64,000 nt of DNA from Polyangiaceae bacterium (GTDB lineage: Bacteria; Myxococcota_A; Polyangia; Polyangiales; Polyangiaceae), in contig JAHBVY010000001.1 of assembly GCA_019637265.1 (NCBI GenBank), forward strand, positions 1,178,001 to 1,242,000. The letters are read 5' to 3'. The notes beneath the pieces were generated by a model, which was not told where the DNA came from, did no database searches, and saw nothing but the letters and a program-made list of their open reading frames with translations. Made by a program: the position numbers and the translations under genes. Positions 26,341 to 38,155 of this stretch are shown piece after piece (position 1 is the first letter of the stretch; every line of letters starts with the position of its first letter).

Positions 26341-26960
26341 GGCGCGCCCTCTCCCGGCCACGTGACGCGGTGCTCGGGCAGCACCGAGATGGTGTGCTCT
26401 GGCGCCTTCGGCGTGTAGCGCGCCACCTCCGGGTGCGCGAGGAAGTCCTCCTTCAACACCGCGACCCGCAATTGATCGTGGAACTGACCTTCTCGGTAGA
26501 TGTGCTGACGGCTCACGCCCTCCACGCGCCAGCCGCAGCGCTCCACGTAGGCTTTGTAAGACCCCAGGTTGTACGGGAGGATCTCCCCCCACAGGCGGTT
26601 CAAACCCACTTGGAAAAACGCGTAGGCCATCAGCGTCATGATGGCGTCGGTGCCGTAGCCCTTGCCCCGCGCTGAGGGGGCGCCGAGCTTGAGCGCCGTC
26701 AAGGCGTGGCGATTTTGCCAGTCGATTTGCCACAGGCCGGTGAGGCCGAGCGGCTCGCCCTCCAGCGACTCCACCATCCAGCGCTGGTTCTTGGAGTCCG
26801 ACTTCGCGCGCGCGAACCACTCGCGCTGGGCGCTGACCGACGCGGGGAAGCTGAAGCCGCCCACCAGCCGGGAGATCTCCGGGTCATTCAACCACGCGAC
26901 GAGCAGCGGCTGATCGTCGTCCTCCAGCGCCCGGAAGCGCACCTTGTTCCCCACGATCAT
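26337..26960 (-). CDS. GNAT family N-acetyltransferase
   Basis: The fold is GNAT, RimJ/PseH-like: VRFRALEDDDQPLLVAWLNDP at the N-terminus, a central GLTGLWQIDWQNRHALTALKLG, the acetyl-CoA loop ARGKGYGTDAIMTLMAYAF near residue 97, and LGSYKAYVERCGWRVEG near 130. Context (an initiating transferase coupled downstream, two aminotransferase-type genes divergent, a 4,6-dehydratase nearby) suggests it acetylates the amino group of a 4-amino-4,6-dideoxy sugar nucleotide, as PglD does in bacillosamine synthesis, although PglD itself belongs to another fold. This is an inference. Confidence 0.85.
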   Translation of the reverse strand: MIVGNKVRFRALEDDDQPLLVAWLNDPEISRLVGGFSFPASVSAQREWFARAKSDSKNQRWMVESLEGEPLGLTGLWQIDWQNRHALTALKLGAPSARGKGYGTDAIMTLMAYAFFQVGLNRLWGEILPYNLGSYKAYVERCGWRVEGVSRQHIYREGQFHDQLRVAVLKEDFLAHPEVARYTPKAPEHTISVLPEHRVTWPGEGAP

Positions 26961-27106
26961 GGGTGGTACTTACCTCACGCCCAGGGCGCCCGCTAGCGTG
27001 ACGGCAGGCCGTCATCCGCCCGCCACGTGGGTTCCCCCCCGCATGGGTTCCCCCGCTGCACGCTCGCCGCGCTACACTTTCGTCCCCACGAACAGAGTCC
27101 GAGAGC

Positions 27107-28201
27107 ATGCCCTGGGAACACGGGTCGATCCTCACCCTACCCTCGTTCGACCCATCCGCCGACGCGGAGCCCGCGCCGTGGGCGGGGGCCCCGCTGTACG
27201 GCTCGGGGCGCGCGGCGCTGGTCGCGCTGCTCCGGCACGGCCGAGCGACCCACGGGTGGCGGCGGCTGCTGGTGCCCGCCTACCTGTGCCAAGAGGTGGT
27301 GGCGGCCGCTCGGCGTGAGATCCCCGTCGTGGCCTACCCCGACAGCCCGCTCTCGCCCGCGGCCGCCATGAGCAGCACCCCTGATGATCTGGCGCCCGAC
27401 GAGAGTAGTTTCCTCACGGAAACTGGCGACGCAGTCCTGATCGTCAACACGCTGGGCCTCCGCGCCCGCGGCTCCCTCGCCCCGCCACCGGGCGTCTTCA
27501 CCATCGAAGATCACACTCACGATCCGTGGTCCCCCTGGTGCCAGCAGAGCAGCGCGGACTACGCCCTGGTCGCGCTGCGCAAGACGCTCCCGCTGCCCGA
27601 CGGCGGCGCGCTGTGGTCCCCGCGCGGGCACGCGCTCCCGGGCGCTCCCCAGCGCTCGACGGAGCACGAGGCGCTGGCCGAGCGCCAGCTGGCGGCGCAG
27701 CTCTTGAAGGCGCTCTACTTACGAGGGCACGCGATCGACAAACAGACTTACCTCAGGCTCGCCGCCGAGGCGGAGGCCGGCATCGCGGAGGGTGAGCCGG
27801 TCGCCATGAGCCGCGCGGGGGAGGCGCTGTTACCCAGCTTCCCTGCCCTTCGCTGGCGTGAGCGGCGGCGACTGAGCTTCGAGCACGGCGCGGAGCAGCT
27901 CCGCGCGCCGCTCGACGAGCTGGGGCATCAGCTGCTGCTGCCAGCGCCAGGCGCCACGTCCTTCGGGCTCACGGTGTGCTTCGCGAGCGGCGAGGCGCGG
28001 GACCAGGTGCGGCGGGCGCTGATCGAGCGCGCGGTGTACCCCGCGATTTTGTGGGATCTGAGCGCGCCCGCGCTGCCGCTCGACGAGCGGGTGGTGGCGC
28101 TCTCACGCCGCTGTTTCACCCTCCACTGTGACTACCGCTCCACGCCCCAAGACATCGATCGCGTCGCCGAGCACCTCCTGACCGCCGCCCGCGCGTGCTG
28201 A
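27107..28201 (+). CDS. divergent DegT-like PLP aminotransferase homologue
   Basis: Similarity to fold-type I aminotransferases is weak but patterned: LYGSGRAALVALLRHG near residue 30 (phosphate-binding turn), LLVPAYLCQEVVAAA near 55, FTIEDHTHDPWSP near 130 with an Asp in the PLP-nitrogen position, and ALRKTLPLPDGGAL near 155 with a Lys at the Schiff-base position. The C-terminal small domain ends in HCDYRSTPQDIDRVAEHLL, as in DegT relatives. I would expect PLP binding, but the reaction is uncertain. It precedes the EpsN-like aminotransferase on the same strand with at most 38 bases between. Confidence 0.65.
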   Translation: MPWEHGSILTLPSFDPSADAEPAPWAGAPLYGSGRAALVALLRHGRATHGWRRLLVPAYLCQEVVAAARREIPVVAYPDSPLSPAAAMSSTPDDLAPDESSFLTETGDAVLIVNTLGLRARGSLAPPPGVFTIEDHTHDPWSPWCQQSSADYALVALRKTLPLPDGGALWSPRGHALPGAPQRSTEHEALAERQLAAQLLKALYLRGHAIDKQTYLRLAAEAEAGIAEGEPVAMSRAGEALLPSFPALRWRERRRLSFEHGAEQLRAPLDELGHQLLLPAPGATSFGLTVCFASGEARDQVRRALIERAVYPAILWDLSAPALPLDERVVALSRRCFTLHCDYRSTPQDIDRVAEHLLTAARAC

Positions 28202-28239
28202 GCACCCGAACGACCACGCCGAACCGCCCCACCGCCACC

Positions 28240-29460
<1,221 letters not shown>

Positions 29461-29686
29461 CGGCTCCGCGACATGAACCGCCACCCAGAGCTCAGAGACA
29501 TGAACCGCCACCCAGCTCCGGCTGGGCGCCGCGCGCCCCTCGGCGGCGCCGTCCAGGGCGCCAGGGCCGCCCAGCGACCCGCCAAACCCCCCGATCCCCG
29601 GCGCGAGATCGGCTCGGCCTGCCAAGCACTCCATCACCGCCACACATCGGCCGACAAGCCGAGGCATTTGTGACAAGATCGCCACC
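29461..29686. repeat. intergenic gap with a 27-bp tandem repeat
   Basis: GACATGAACCGCCACCCAG occurs at 29470 and 29497, a 27-base period. A short open frame starts within it, but its codon content is not convincing. A partial CCAAACCCCCC near 29585 resembles repeat family B. Confidence 0.6.
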
Positions 29687-32314
29687 ATGCGGTTACGTGG
29701 AGTTCACATCGCGGTGCTCGGCGCCTGCCTCGGATCGATCTACGCGTGCAGTGACGACGACGGGGGCGGGGGCGGCGGGGGTAGCGGCGCTCAGGGTGGC
29801 GCGGCGGGCAGCGGCGGGACGGACGCCGGCGCCTGTCCCAGCGACTTCGAGGTCGGCGACCCGAACGGCCACGCGGACGTGTACGGCGCCAAGGCGGCGG
29901 GTCAGGCTCGAGCAGGTAGGCTGACGAACACCGCGGATATCGTGCAGCCGGCGCACGGGCGCCAGCGAGTCGAGGTCGGCGACTTCATCCTCGTGAACGA
30001 CAAGATAGCGGTCACCATCGAGGACAAGGGCCTGAGCGACGGCTACGCGCGCTTCGGCGGGGAGATCTTGGCCATCGATCAGGTGGGCGAGGATGGCCGC
30101 CCCCGCGGCCTGTCGCGCTACAACGAGACCCTGATGTCGCTGTCGATCCAGATGATCGATCCGACCAGCGTCAGCGTCATCAACGACGGCAGCGACGGCG
30201 AGGCCGCGGTGGTGCGGGTCACGGGGCCGCTCACCGCCATCCCGTTCTTGAACGGCGCGCTCTCGGCGCTCTTCCCCCGCCGCTACGAGGCGAACGCCGC
30301 CTACGACTACATCTTGGAGCCCGGCTCGGAGCGACTCCAGATCAGGGTCGGCATCGCCAACCCAGGGGACTCGCCGATGAACATCGCGGACGGCGCCATC
30401 ACCGACGAGATGCACGGCTTCTTCCAGCTGAACCACAGCCAGTTCGTCAGCCCCGAGCTCGGCTTCGGCTCCGCCAGGGGTGAGCACGCCTGGGGCGGCT
30501 TCATCTCAGGACCGTGGAACTTCGCTTGGCGGCTTCCGCACGGAAAGAAGCTCAGCGCCGCCGTCGAGATCAGCGGCTTCCAATACTTCACTGGGCCCGG
30601 CTTCGTCGCCGAGGCGTGCGCGGTCACCTGGAACGATCACGTGGAGCTGATCGGCGGCGGCCCGGACTACGACGGCCTGCGCGAGGCGATCCGGCGCGTC
30701 GATGAAGAGGCGGCGTGGGCGCCCGTGACCGGCCGCGTGGTGGACCAGAGCGGCGCCCCGGTGGCGGGCGCCTGGGTTCACGCGCAGAGCCCGAGCGGCG
30801 ACTACCTGAGCCGCGCCCAGTCGGGCGCCGATGGCAGCTACACCGTGCACGTGCCGAGCGGCGGCGCGCGGCTCATCCCGCACCGGCCCGGCTACCCGCT
30901 CGGCGCCGGGGAGACGGTGAGCGGCACGACGAGCGATCTGGATCTACGCCTAGAAGCCGCAGGGAAAATCCGCGTGATCGCGACGGACGCCGACAGCGGC
31001 GCGGCGCTCCCGGTGCGCGTGCAGGTGATCCCGAGCGCGCCCGCGCCCGCGACACCAGCGGCGTTCGGCGTGCTCGACGAGGTGAACGGTCGGCTGCATC
31101 AAGAGTTCGCGGTCACCGGCGACACCACCTTGGCGGTGCCACCGGGCGAGCACCGCGTGGTGGTGAGCCGCGGCTTCGAGTGGGAGCTCAGCGACACGCA
31201 GGTGACCGTCGCCGCCGGCGCCACCGAGACCATCAACGCGGTGCTCGAACGCAGCGTGGACTCCACCGGCATCATGTGCGCGGACTTCCACATCCACTCG
31301 CACCAGAGCGCGGACTCACCCGATCCGGTCGACCTCAAGGTGCGGAGCGCCGTCGCCGACGGCCTCGAGATCCCCGTCTCCAGCGAGCACGAGTGGGTGA
31401 TCGACTTCCAGCCCGTGATCGAGGCGCTCGGCCTCGCGGACTGGGCCTTCGGCATGCCGAGCGAGGAGCTCACCACCTTCACCTGGGGGCACTTCGGCGT
31501 GGTGCCGCTCTTGCCGCGGGCCGACGCCGTGAACAACGGCGCCATCGAGTGGATCGGGCTGAAGCCCCCGGAGATGTTCGCCTCCGTGCGCGCCTTGCCG
31601 GAGAACCCGGTGTTCATCATCAACCACCCGAGCGGCGGTGGCTTCGGCGCCTACTTCAGCGCCGCGCGGCTCGACCGCACCACGGGCGAGGGCCGCGCGA
31701 CGGATCTGTGGAGCACCAACTTCGACGCCATCGAGGTGTTCAACGACTCGAGCTTCGACGCCAACCGGACCAAGAGCGTGGCTGACTGGTTCGCGCTCCT
31801 GAACGCCGGGCACACCTTTTGGGCCACAGGCGCCTCGGACAGCCACAAGGTCCGCACCTCACCCGTCGGCTACCCGCGCACCTGCATGAGCTTTGGTCAC
31901 GACGATCCGCGGCAGCTCACCATCAACACCGTGCGCGACACCATGGCGGGCGGCGCCTCCACCATCTCGGGCGGCCTCTTGATGCAAGTGGAGGGCCCCG
32001 GCGGCACAGGGCCAGGCTCCACGCTGAGCGGCAGTAGTGAGGTCGATTTCACCGTCACGGTGCAAGGCCCCAGCTGGATCAGCGGAGGCACCCTGGAGAT
32101 CATCGTCGACGGCGAGACGGTCGAGGAGCAGCCCCTGCTCCCCGCGGGCGCAGGCACCGGCAACCGCTACGTGAACCTGGTGACGGTCAGCTTCGACACC
32201 AGTCGTCCGCGGAGCTGGGTGGTGATGCACGTGCGCGGCGACGGCGACCTCTCACCAGTGCACCCCGGGCGTGAGGTGTTCGCCGTGGCGAACCCCATCT
32301 TCTTCCAAGACTGA
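29687..32314 (+). CDS. CehA/McbA-type PHP metallohydrolase lipoprotein
   Basis: A signal peptide ending SIYAC places the Cys at about residue 21, followed by an Asp/Gly/Ser-rich linker, so this is a surface or periplasmic lipoprotein. Residues of about 70-340 form an unassigned beta-rich domain. VTGRVVDQSGAPVAGAWVHA near 347 starts a carboxypeptidase-regulatory-like beta sandwich. The C-terminal PHP domain shows CADFHIHSHQSADSP near 529, SSEHEW, FIINHPSGG near 643 and TGASDSHK near 714, the metal-binding His/Asp set of CehA relatives. It likely hydrolyses a phosphoester or ester outside the cytoplasm. Its stop lies in a repeated TGATTCGTCAG. Confidence 0.82.
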   Translation: MRLRGVHIAVLGACLGSIYACSDDDGGGGGGGSGAQGGAAGSGGTDAGACPSDFEVGDPNGHADVYGAKAAGQARAGRLTNTADIVQPAHGRQRVEVGDFILVNDKIAVTIEDKGLSDGYARFGGEILAIDQVGEDGRPRGLSRYNETLMSLSIQMIDPTSVSVINDGSDGEAAVVRVTGPLTAIPFLNGALSALFPRRYEANAAYDYILEPGSERLQIRVGIANPGDSPMNIADGAITDEMHGFFQLNHSQFVSPELGFGSARGEHAWGGFISGPWNFAWRLPHGKKLSAAVEISGFQYFTGPGFVAEACAVTWNDHVELIGGGPDYDGLREAIRRVDEEAAWAPVTGRVVDQSGAPVAGAWVHAQSPSGDYLSRAQSGADGSYTVHVPSGGARLIPHRPGYPLGAGETVSGTTSDLDLRLEAAGKIRVIATDADSGAALPVRVQVIPSAPAPATPAAFGVLDEVNGRLHQEFAVTGDTTLAVPPGEHRVVVSRGFEWELSDTQVTVAAGATETINAVLERSVDSTGIMCADFHIHSHQSADSPDPVDLKVRSAVADGLEIPVSSEHEWVIDFQPVIEALGLADWAFGMPSEELTTFTWGHFGVVPLLPRADAVNNGAIEWIGLKPPEMFASVRALPENPVFIINHPSGGGFGAYFSAARLDRTTGEGRATDLWSTNFDAIEVFNDSSFDANRTKSVADWFALLNAGHTFWATGASDSHKVRTSPVGYPRTCMSFGHDDPRQLTINTVRDTMAGGASTISGGLLMQVEGPGGTGPGSTLSGSSEVDFTVTVQGPSWISGGTLEIIVDGETVEEQPLLPAGAGTGNRYVNLVTVSFDTSRPRSWVVMHVRGDGDLSPVHPGREVFAVANPIFFQD

Positions 32315-32584
32315 TTCGTCAGGGGACGTTTCTATCGCGGATCTGCTACGCGCGGTTGACCGCGGCGCCTCCAAGCCTGATTCGTCAGATCAACGTTCGA
32401 ATTGCGCTCCCCACCGGGGTCGCAGCACCGCCGGGCTCGATCTAGAGCGAGGGTTGGGGGTTGGCTAGCGCTCGCTCCAGCCTGAGCTGCCCGCTCATGC
32501 GCCGAGCGGCGCCCGCTCGGTGCGCCCGCGTCGCCCCGGCGCGTCACTTGTCCCGCACCGCGCGCTGTCGCTAGAAAGAGCGCC
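32315..32584. other. intergenic gap with TGATTCGTCAG repeats
   Basis: TGATTCGTCAG at 32312 (overlapping the upstream stop) recurs at 32379. GGGGGTTGGCTAGCGCTC near 32456 resembles the family B relative at 40976. No open frame with conserved content and no tRNA fold is visible. Confidence 0.5.
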
Positions 32585-33979
32585 ATGACGCTCAGGGCAC
32601 CGCTCGCGCGCTCGCGCATCACCCTGTGTGCGCTGGCGCTGCTCGCCTGCGATCGCGCGCCGCGCGAGCCCGCCGAGAGCACCCCGAACGCCAGCGCCGC
32701 GCCGAGCGCGCCAGCACCCAGCGCCGAGCCCAAAGCCTCGGCGCCCGCGCCGCTACCGCCGCTGAGCGTGCTCTTGATCACGGTGGACTCGCTGCGCGCC
32801 GACATGCCCTGGACAGGCTACCCGCGCGACGTCGCCCCCAACTTGAGCCGCCTCGCCGCCGAGGGCGTCGTCTACAGCCACGCCTACGCGCTCTCGAGCT
32901 ACACCTCGATGTCCCTCGCCGGGCTGATGGCGGGCAGGCACCCGAGCGAGCTCCCGCGCGACGGGCGCGCGACCAGCTCCTTCTTACCGGAGGCCGACTT
33001 CCTCGCGGAGCACGCGGCGGCCGCTGGCCTCCACACCATCGGCGTGCATGGTCATGTCTACTTCCTAGGTGCCACCGGGATAAGCCAGGGCTTCGCGCGC
33101 TGGCGCCTGTTCCCGAAGATCGTGCTGCACCCCGCGCGCGAAGGCGCCGTGGTGGACCCCACCCTCACGGATCTGCTGCTGGAGGAGCTGCGCGAGCACC
33201 ACCAGAAGCCCGCGGCGCCGCGCTCGTTCTCCTGGGTCCACTACATGGATCCGCATTTCTCCTACGTGCGGCACCCCGGCGTCGAGCCCTACCGCGGCAG
33301 CCCCTACGCCGAAGGTCAGGATCCAGTGCCACCTGGCGCGCCGCTCAGCGCCGTGGGTCAGTCACTGAGAAACCAGTACGACGGTGAGGTGCGCCACACG
33401 GATCAACAGATCGGTCGGCTGCTCACGGAGCTGTCCAAGGAGCCCTGGGCAGACGAGCTAGCCATCGTGGTGACGGCGGATCACGGCGAGGCCTTCGGTG
33501 AGCACAAGAGCTACTTCGAGCACGGCTTCCTGCTCTATGAGGTGACCACGCGCGTGCCGCTGCTCTTCAAGATCCCAGGGGTCGCGCCCCGCCGCATCGA
33601 CGCGCGCCGGAGCCACCTGGACCTAGCGCGTACGCTGCTCGAGCTCTTGAACGTGGAGGCGCCGAGCGCGATGCGCGGCGAGTCGCTGGTGCCCGAGCTG
33701 CGCGGACTCGTCACGCCAACTGACCGTGACATCGTGATCGACATGCCCTACACCGATCAGAGCCCGCGCCGCCGCGCGCTGATCCACGGTGACCTGAAGC
33801 TCATCGTCACTGAAACGGACCAACGCCCCCAGCTGTTCGACCTCGAGGCCGATCCGAGCGAGCGCCAGGACCTGGGCGCCGACACCGAGCGCGCGGCTCC
33901 CCTGCTCGAGCGCCTGAAGCAGCTGGAGGCGGCGCGCCCCGACTACCCCGCCCCCAGGCTCTCCCGCCGCCAATACTGA
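32585..33979 (+). CDS. sulfatase-family lipoprotein
   Basis: An N-terminal signal with lipobox LALLAC (Cys near residue 20) and an Ala/Ser/Pro linker precede an alkaline-phosphatase-superfamily domain. LLITVDSLRADMPWTGYP near residue 62 contains the metal-binding Asp, and IVVTADHGEAFGEHKSYFEHG near 298 the second metal site. The nucleophile region reads ALSSYTSMSLAGLMAGRHP: there is no C/S-x-P-x-R formylglycine motif, so Thr or Ser is the likely nucleophile, as in phosphoglycerol-transferase-like members. It probably transfers or hydrolyses a sulfo- or phospho-group on envelope glycans. The CehA-type lipoprotein is just upstream. Confidence 0.85.
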   Translation: MTLRAPLARSRITLCALALLACDRAPREPAESTPNASAAPSAPAPSAEPKASAPAPLPPLSVLLITVDSLRADMPWTGYPRDVAPNLSRLAAEGVVYSHAYALSSYTSMSLAGLMAGRHPSELPRDGRATSSFLPEADFLAEHAAAAGLHTIGVHGHVYFLGATGISQGFARWRLFPKIVLHPAREGAVVDPTLTDLLLEELREHHQKPAAPRSFSWVHYMDPHFSYVRHPGVEPYRGSPYAEGQDPVPPGAPLSAVGQSLRNQYDGEVRHTDQQIGRLLTELSKEPWADELAIVVTADHGEAFGEHKSYFEHGFLLYEVTTRVPLLFKIPGVAPRRIDARRSHLDLARTLLELLNVEAPSAMRGESLVPELRGLVTPTDRDIVIDMPYTDQSPRRRALIHGDLKLIVTETDQRPQLFDLEADPSERQDLGADTERAAPLLERLKQLEAARPDYPAPRLSRRQY

Positions 33980-34027
33980 GCCGACCAGCTCGCCACGCTG
34001 AGCCGAGGCGCGCGACGTCGTGATGAC

Positions 34028-34047
34028 GCGGTGCCGTCCAACCCCCC
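34028..34047. repeat. family B repeat, intergenic copy
   Basis: GCGGTGCCGTCCAACCCCCC here is identical over 20 bases to a copy inside recC at 47379. It lies in the gap between a sulfatase gene and tsf, which are convergent. Confidence 0.85.
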
Positions 34048-34134
34048 TAGACCCTTGCGCGCGCTGACGGCGCCGAGCATCCACACACGGCACCGCCAGC
34101 TGCGGCTCGCGTCAGCCTCACAGCGCGCGGCGAC

Positions 34135-34172
34135 AAAAAAGCGACGGGCGCCCGCTCCTCGCAGGCGCCCGC
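34135..34172 (-). terminator. intrinsic terminator after tsf
   Basis: Read on the minus strand, GGGCGCC and GGCGCCC form a perfect seven-base stem with an 11-base loop, followed by GTCGC and six T residues. It lies about 25-60 bases past the tsf stop and should end the rpsB-tsf transcript. Confidence 0.85.
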
Positions 34173-34194
34173 AGCTCAGGCTCCCTGACTGACG

Positions 34195-35130
34195 TCAGGC
34201 TTGCCCGGTCGCCATCGCGGCGACCTCGCTCGCGAAGTCGTCTTCCTTCTTCTCCACGCCCTCGCCGCGCTCGAAGCGCGCCATGTCGAGCAGCGTCAGG
34301 CTGGTGCCGATCGCCGCCTGGGTGTCGGCGCGCAGCTCGTCCACCGTCTTGCCGGTCTCGATCACGCTGGCCTGCTCCACCAGGCACACCTCGCGCAGCC
34401 ACTTGGCGACCTTGCCCTCGATGATCTTGGGGCGCGCCGCCTCCGGCTTGCCCTCCTCCGCGAGCTGCGCCCCGAAGATCTCCTCCTGCTTGGCCACCAG
34501 CGCCTGATCCACCTGCTCCTTGTTCAGGAACAGCGGGGCCATCGCGGCCGCCTGCATCGCCGAGTCGTCCAGGAACTTGTCGAGCTCCGGCTTCTTCAGC
34601 GCGGCCTCGTCACCCAGCTGGGCGCTGAGCAGCACGCCCACCTTACCGCCCATGTGCACGTAGGAGCGCACGACGCCCGCGCCTTCGACGCGGAGGCGCG
34701 CCCAGCGGCGCACGATCACGTTCTCACCCAGCTTGCCGACCAGCGCCGCGCGGACCTCCTCCACGCTGCCGCCGCCCGCGGGGTACGGCTCTGCGCCGAG
34801 ATCGGCGCCCTCTGGAGCCGCCTCCGCCGCGAGCAGCACCTGCTCCACGAACGCCTTGAAGTCCGCGTTGCGGGCCGCAAAATCCGTCTGGATATTGACC
34901 TCGACCAGCACGCCGCTCTTGCCGTCGGCCGCGACCTTGGCGGCGACCTCGCCTTCGGCGGCCGCGTTCCCGGCGCGCTTGGCGCTCTTGGCGAGGCCCT
35001 TCTTCAAGATGACCTCGATTGCCTTCTCGATGTCGCCTTCAGCCTCTGCGAGGGCCGACTTACAGTCGGCGAGCCCTGCCTGCGTGCGATCGCGCAGCTC
35101 CTTCACGAGCTGCATGGTGACCTGAGCCAT
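34195..35130 (-). CDS. tsf: translation elongation factor Ts
   Basis: EF-Ts recycles EF-Tu by releasing GDP in the cytoplasm. The N-terminal UBA-like domain reads MQLVKELRDRTQAGLADCKSAL with EGDIEKAIEVILKKGL, and the core shows VLVEVNIQTDFAARNADF, matching the TDFVA motif with an Ala-Ala variant. VRSYVHMGGKVGVLL and the C-terminal QASVIETGKTVDEL are usual. At 311 residues it is slightly longer than the E. coli protein, with an acidic tail. It lies downstream of rpsB in the standard order, but with an unusually long structured spacer. Confidence 0.97.
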   Translation of the reverse strand: MAQVTMQLVKELRDRTQAGLADCKSALAEAEGDIEKAIEVILKKGLAKSAKRAGNAAAEGEVAAKVAADGKSGVLVEVNIQTDFAARNADFKAFVEQVLLAAEAAPEGADLGAEPYPAGGGSVEEVRAALVGKLGENVIVRRWARLRVEGAGVVRSYVHMGGKVGVLLSAQLGDEAALKKPELDKFLDDSAMQAAAMAPLFLNKEQVDQALVAKQEEIFGAQLAEEGKPEAARPKIIEGKVAKWLREVCLVEQASVIETGKTVDELRADTQAAIGTSLTLLDMARFERGEGVEKKEDDFASEVAAMATGQA

Positions 35131-35412
35131 GTTGTTCTCTCTCTCTCAAACCGGGCCACGAGGCCCGACCGTGGGTTCACCGGCGCGAGCCACGGGGGGC
35201 CACGTCGGCGAGGGAAGCAGCGGGCCTCGGCTTGCGAGGCCCTTGGGTTCTTGGAGCGACCAGCGGTGAACCGCTCTTCGCTCCGGGGACCGTGGTCCGA
35301 GCCGCGGCCAGTGACTGGCGCGCGGCTCGGAGGCTGGAGGCAGCACGCCTGACCATCAGGCGCCCCACCCATCGCGCACACACAGGCGGCGATCGAGGCG
35401 GGGAGCAGGCGC
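35131..35412 (-). other. structured rpsB-tsf spacer with six consecutive hairpins
   Basis: Six inverted repeats are spaced through the 282 bases (plus-strand positions): CGGGCC/GGCCCG at 35152-35167, GGGCCTCG/CGAGGCCC at 35222-35242, nested GGAGCGA/TCGCTCC with AGCGG/CCGCT at 35253-35284, GGAC/GTCC at 35287-35298, a compound stem GAGCCGCG-GCCAG/CTGGC-CGCGGCTC at 35299-35328, and GCCTGA/TCAGGC at 35347-35361. None has a T-run. They would be transcribed between the two ribosomal genes and may control relative EF-Ts output or RNA processing. I see no open frame. Confidence 0.65.
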
Positions 35413-36255
35413 TCAGCTGCGGCTGCGCATCACGAGCGTCTCAGGGCCACGCGGGCCACGCTCGCGCTCGCTACGCTCACCGCGGCCGTTCACCTGATCA
35501 CGCCGCCGTGAGGCGCCGATGACGCAAGCATCGGCGATCGCGCTGGTGATGAGCCGGATGGAGCGGATGGCGTCGTCGTTGCCCGGAATCACGTAGTCGA
35601 TTTGATCCGGGTTGCAGTTGGTGTCCGTGATGGCCACCACCGGCACCTTGAGCTTGCGCGCCTCGCTCACGGCGATCTGCTCCTGCGCCGGGTCGATGAC
35701 GAACATCGCCTGGGGGATGGAGCCCATGCCCTTGAGCCCGCCGATGTACTTCTCCAGGCGCTCGCGCTCACGCTCGAGGCGCACCGTCTCCTTCTTCACC
35801 AGCTGCTCGTAGGTGCCGTCCTCCTTCATGCGCTCCAAGGTGCGGAGGCGCTCGAGACCACCCTTCATGGTGCGGAAGTTGGTCATGGTGCCGCCGAGCC
35901 AGCGGTTGGTGACGTAGAACATGCCCGCGCGGCTCGCCTCCTCGCGCACGATGTCCTGCGCCTGACGCTTGGTGCCGACGAACAGCACGTGGCCGCCGCG
36001 CGAAGCGACGTCCTGCACGAACTCGAACGCCTTGCGAAACAGCGTGACGGTGCGATCCAAGTCGATGATGTGGACGCCGTTGCGCGCGCCGTAGATGTAC
36101 GGCCGCATCTTCGGGTTCCAGCGCTTCGTCTGGTGGCCGAAGTGCACGCCGGCCTCGAACAGCTCCCGCACGCCCATCGGGTCGGCGGGATCGCGCAGGA
36201 GGCGCTCGGTCTGGGACTTCTCGGGGGCTGCTACTGCTACTTGCTCTTCACTCAT
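35413..36255 (-). CDS. rpsB: 30S ribosomal protein S2
   Basis: S2 binds the small-subunit head-body junction and helps recruit S1. The chosen ATG has AGGAG eight bases upstream and opens [15 protein letters not shown]; the longer open frame is discarded. Conserved blocks are [70 protein letters not shown] and [26 protein letters not shown]. It has 280 residues, longer than the E. coli protein because of a basic, low-complexity C-terminal tail ([17 protein letters not shown]). A promoter and palindromic leader lie upstream. Confidence 0.97.
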   Translation of the reverse strand: MSEEQVAVAAPEKSQTERLLRDPADPMGVRELFEAGVHFGHQTKRWNPKMRPYIYGARNGVHIIDLDRTVTLFRKAFEFVQDVASRGGHVLFVGTKRQAQDIVREEASRAGMFYVTNRWLGGTMTNFRTMKGGLERLRTLERMKEDGTYEQLVKKETVRLERERERLEKYIGGLKGMGSIPQAMFVIDPAQEQIAVSEARKLKVPVVAITDTNCNPDQIDYVIPGNDDAIRSIRLITSAIADACVIGASRRRDQVNGRGERSERERGPRGPETLVMRSRS

Positions 36256-36385
36256 GTGGCGCTCCTGTTCCGGTTGAGCCTCCACCCCGCTTCGAACGCC
36301 AACCTGACCGAAGCCAGGCACCGGGACGCTCGAGTCGCGCGCGAGGTGTGTGTCTTGGAGAATCGCCCGCCCCAACGAGCGAGCG

Positions 36386-36403
36386 CCCCTGGTCGACCAG
36401 GGG
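36386..36403 (-). promoter_or_regulatory. 18-bp perfect palindrome in the rpsB leader
   Basis: CCCCTGGTCGACCAGGGG is perfectly symmetrical and sits just downstream of the predicted rpsB promoter, at or near the transcription start. It could form a hairpin at the mRNA 5' end or serve as a protein-binding site. Confidence 0.55.
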
Positions 36404-36409
36404 GCGCGG

Positions 36410-36438
36410 ACTCTACGGCAAAGGACCCCCTCCGTAAA
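36410..36438 (-). promoter_or_regulatory. predicted sigma-70-type promoter for rpsB
   Basis: On the minus strand TTTACG (-35, four of six consensus bases) is followed after exactly 17 bases by TAGAGT (-10, four of six). The predicted start is near 36403, giving a leader of about 148 bases to the rpsB ATG. It lies in the gap after the kinase gene. Confidence 0.5.
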
Positions 36439-36551
36439 GGCGCGCGCCGCCGAAAATGGGCCGAACGACGCGCCTGAGCTCCTCAGGTTGCTCGAAGCCC
36501 TTCCAGCGCAAGGAGCGCGCAGGGCCGGTGAAGCGCCCAGCGTGGCCCCCA

Positions 36552-38015
<1,464 letters not shown>

Positions 38016-38155
38016 GGGCTCTGGGTCGGCGCGCCGCGCGGCGGGTTGCGACGGAAAGGCGCACCCCGCGCCCCTCGGAGAACAGGGCTCGCCTGGCGCG
38101 AGGAAAACGCCAGCCCTCGGCGCACGGCACCGAACATCGACTAAGCTCCGCGCCC

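Noticed and set aside
26341..26820. N-terminal extension of the sugar transferase frame
   Set aside because: It overlaps the GNAT gene antiparallel in codon phase only; the GTG at 26340 overlaps the GNAT stop and starts the conserved domain.
29473..29673. Possible 66-residue gene in the gap before the CehA-type gene
   Set aside because: Starts inside a 27-base tandem repeat, no ribosome binding site, no conserved pattern.
32390..32450. GTTCGAAT resembling a tRNA T-loop
   Set aside because: No acceptor, D or anticodon stem can be formed around it.
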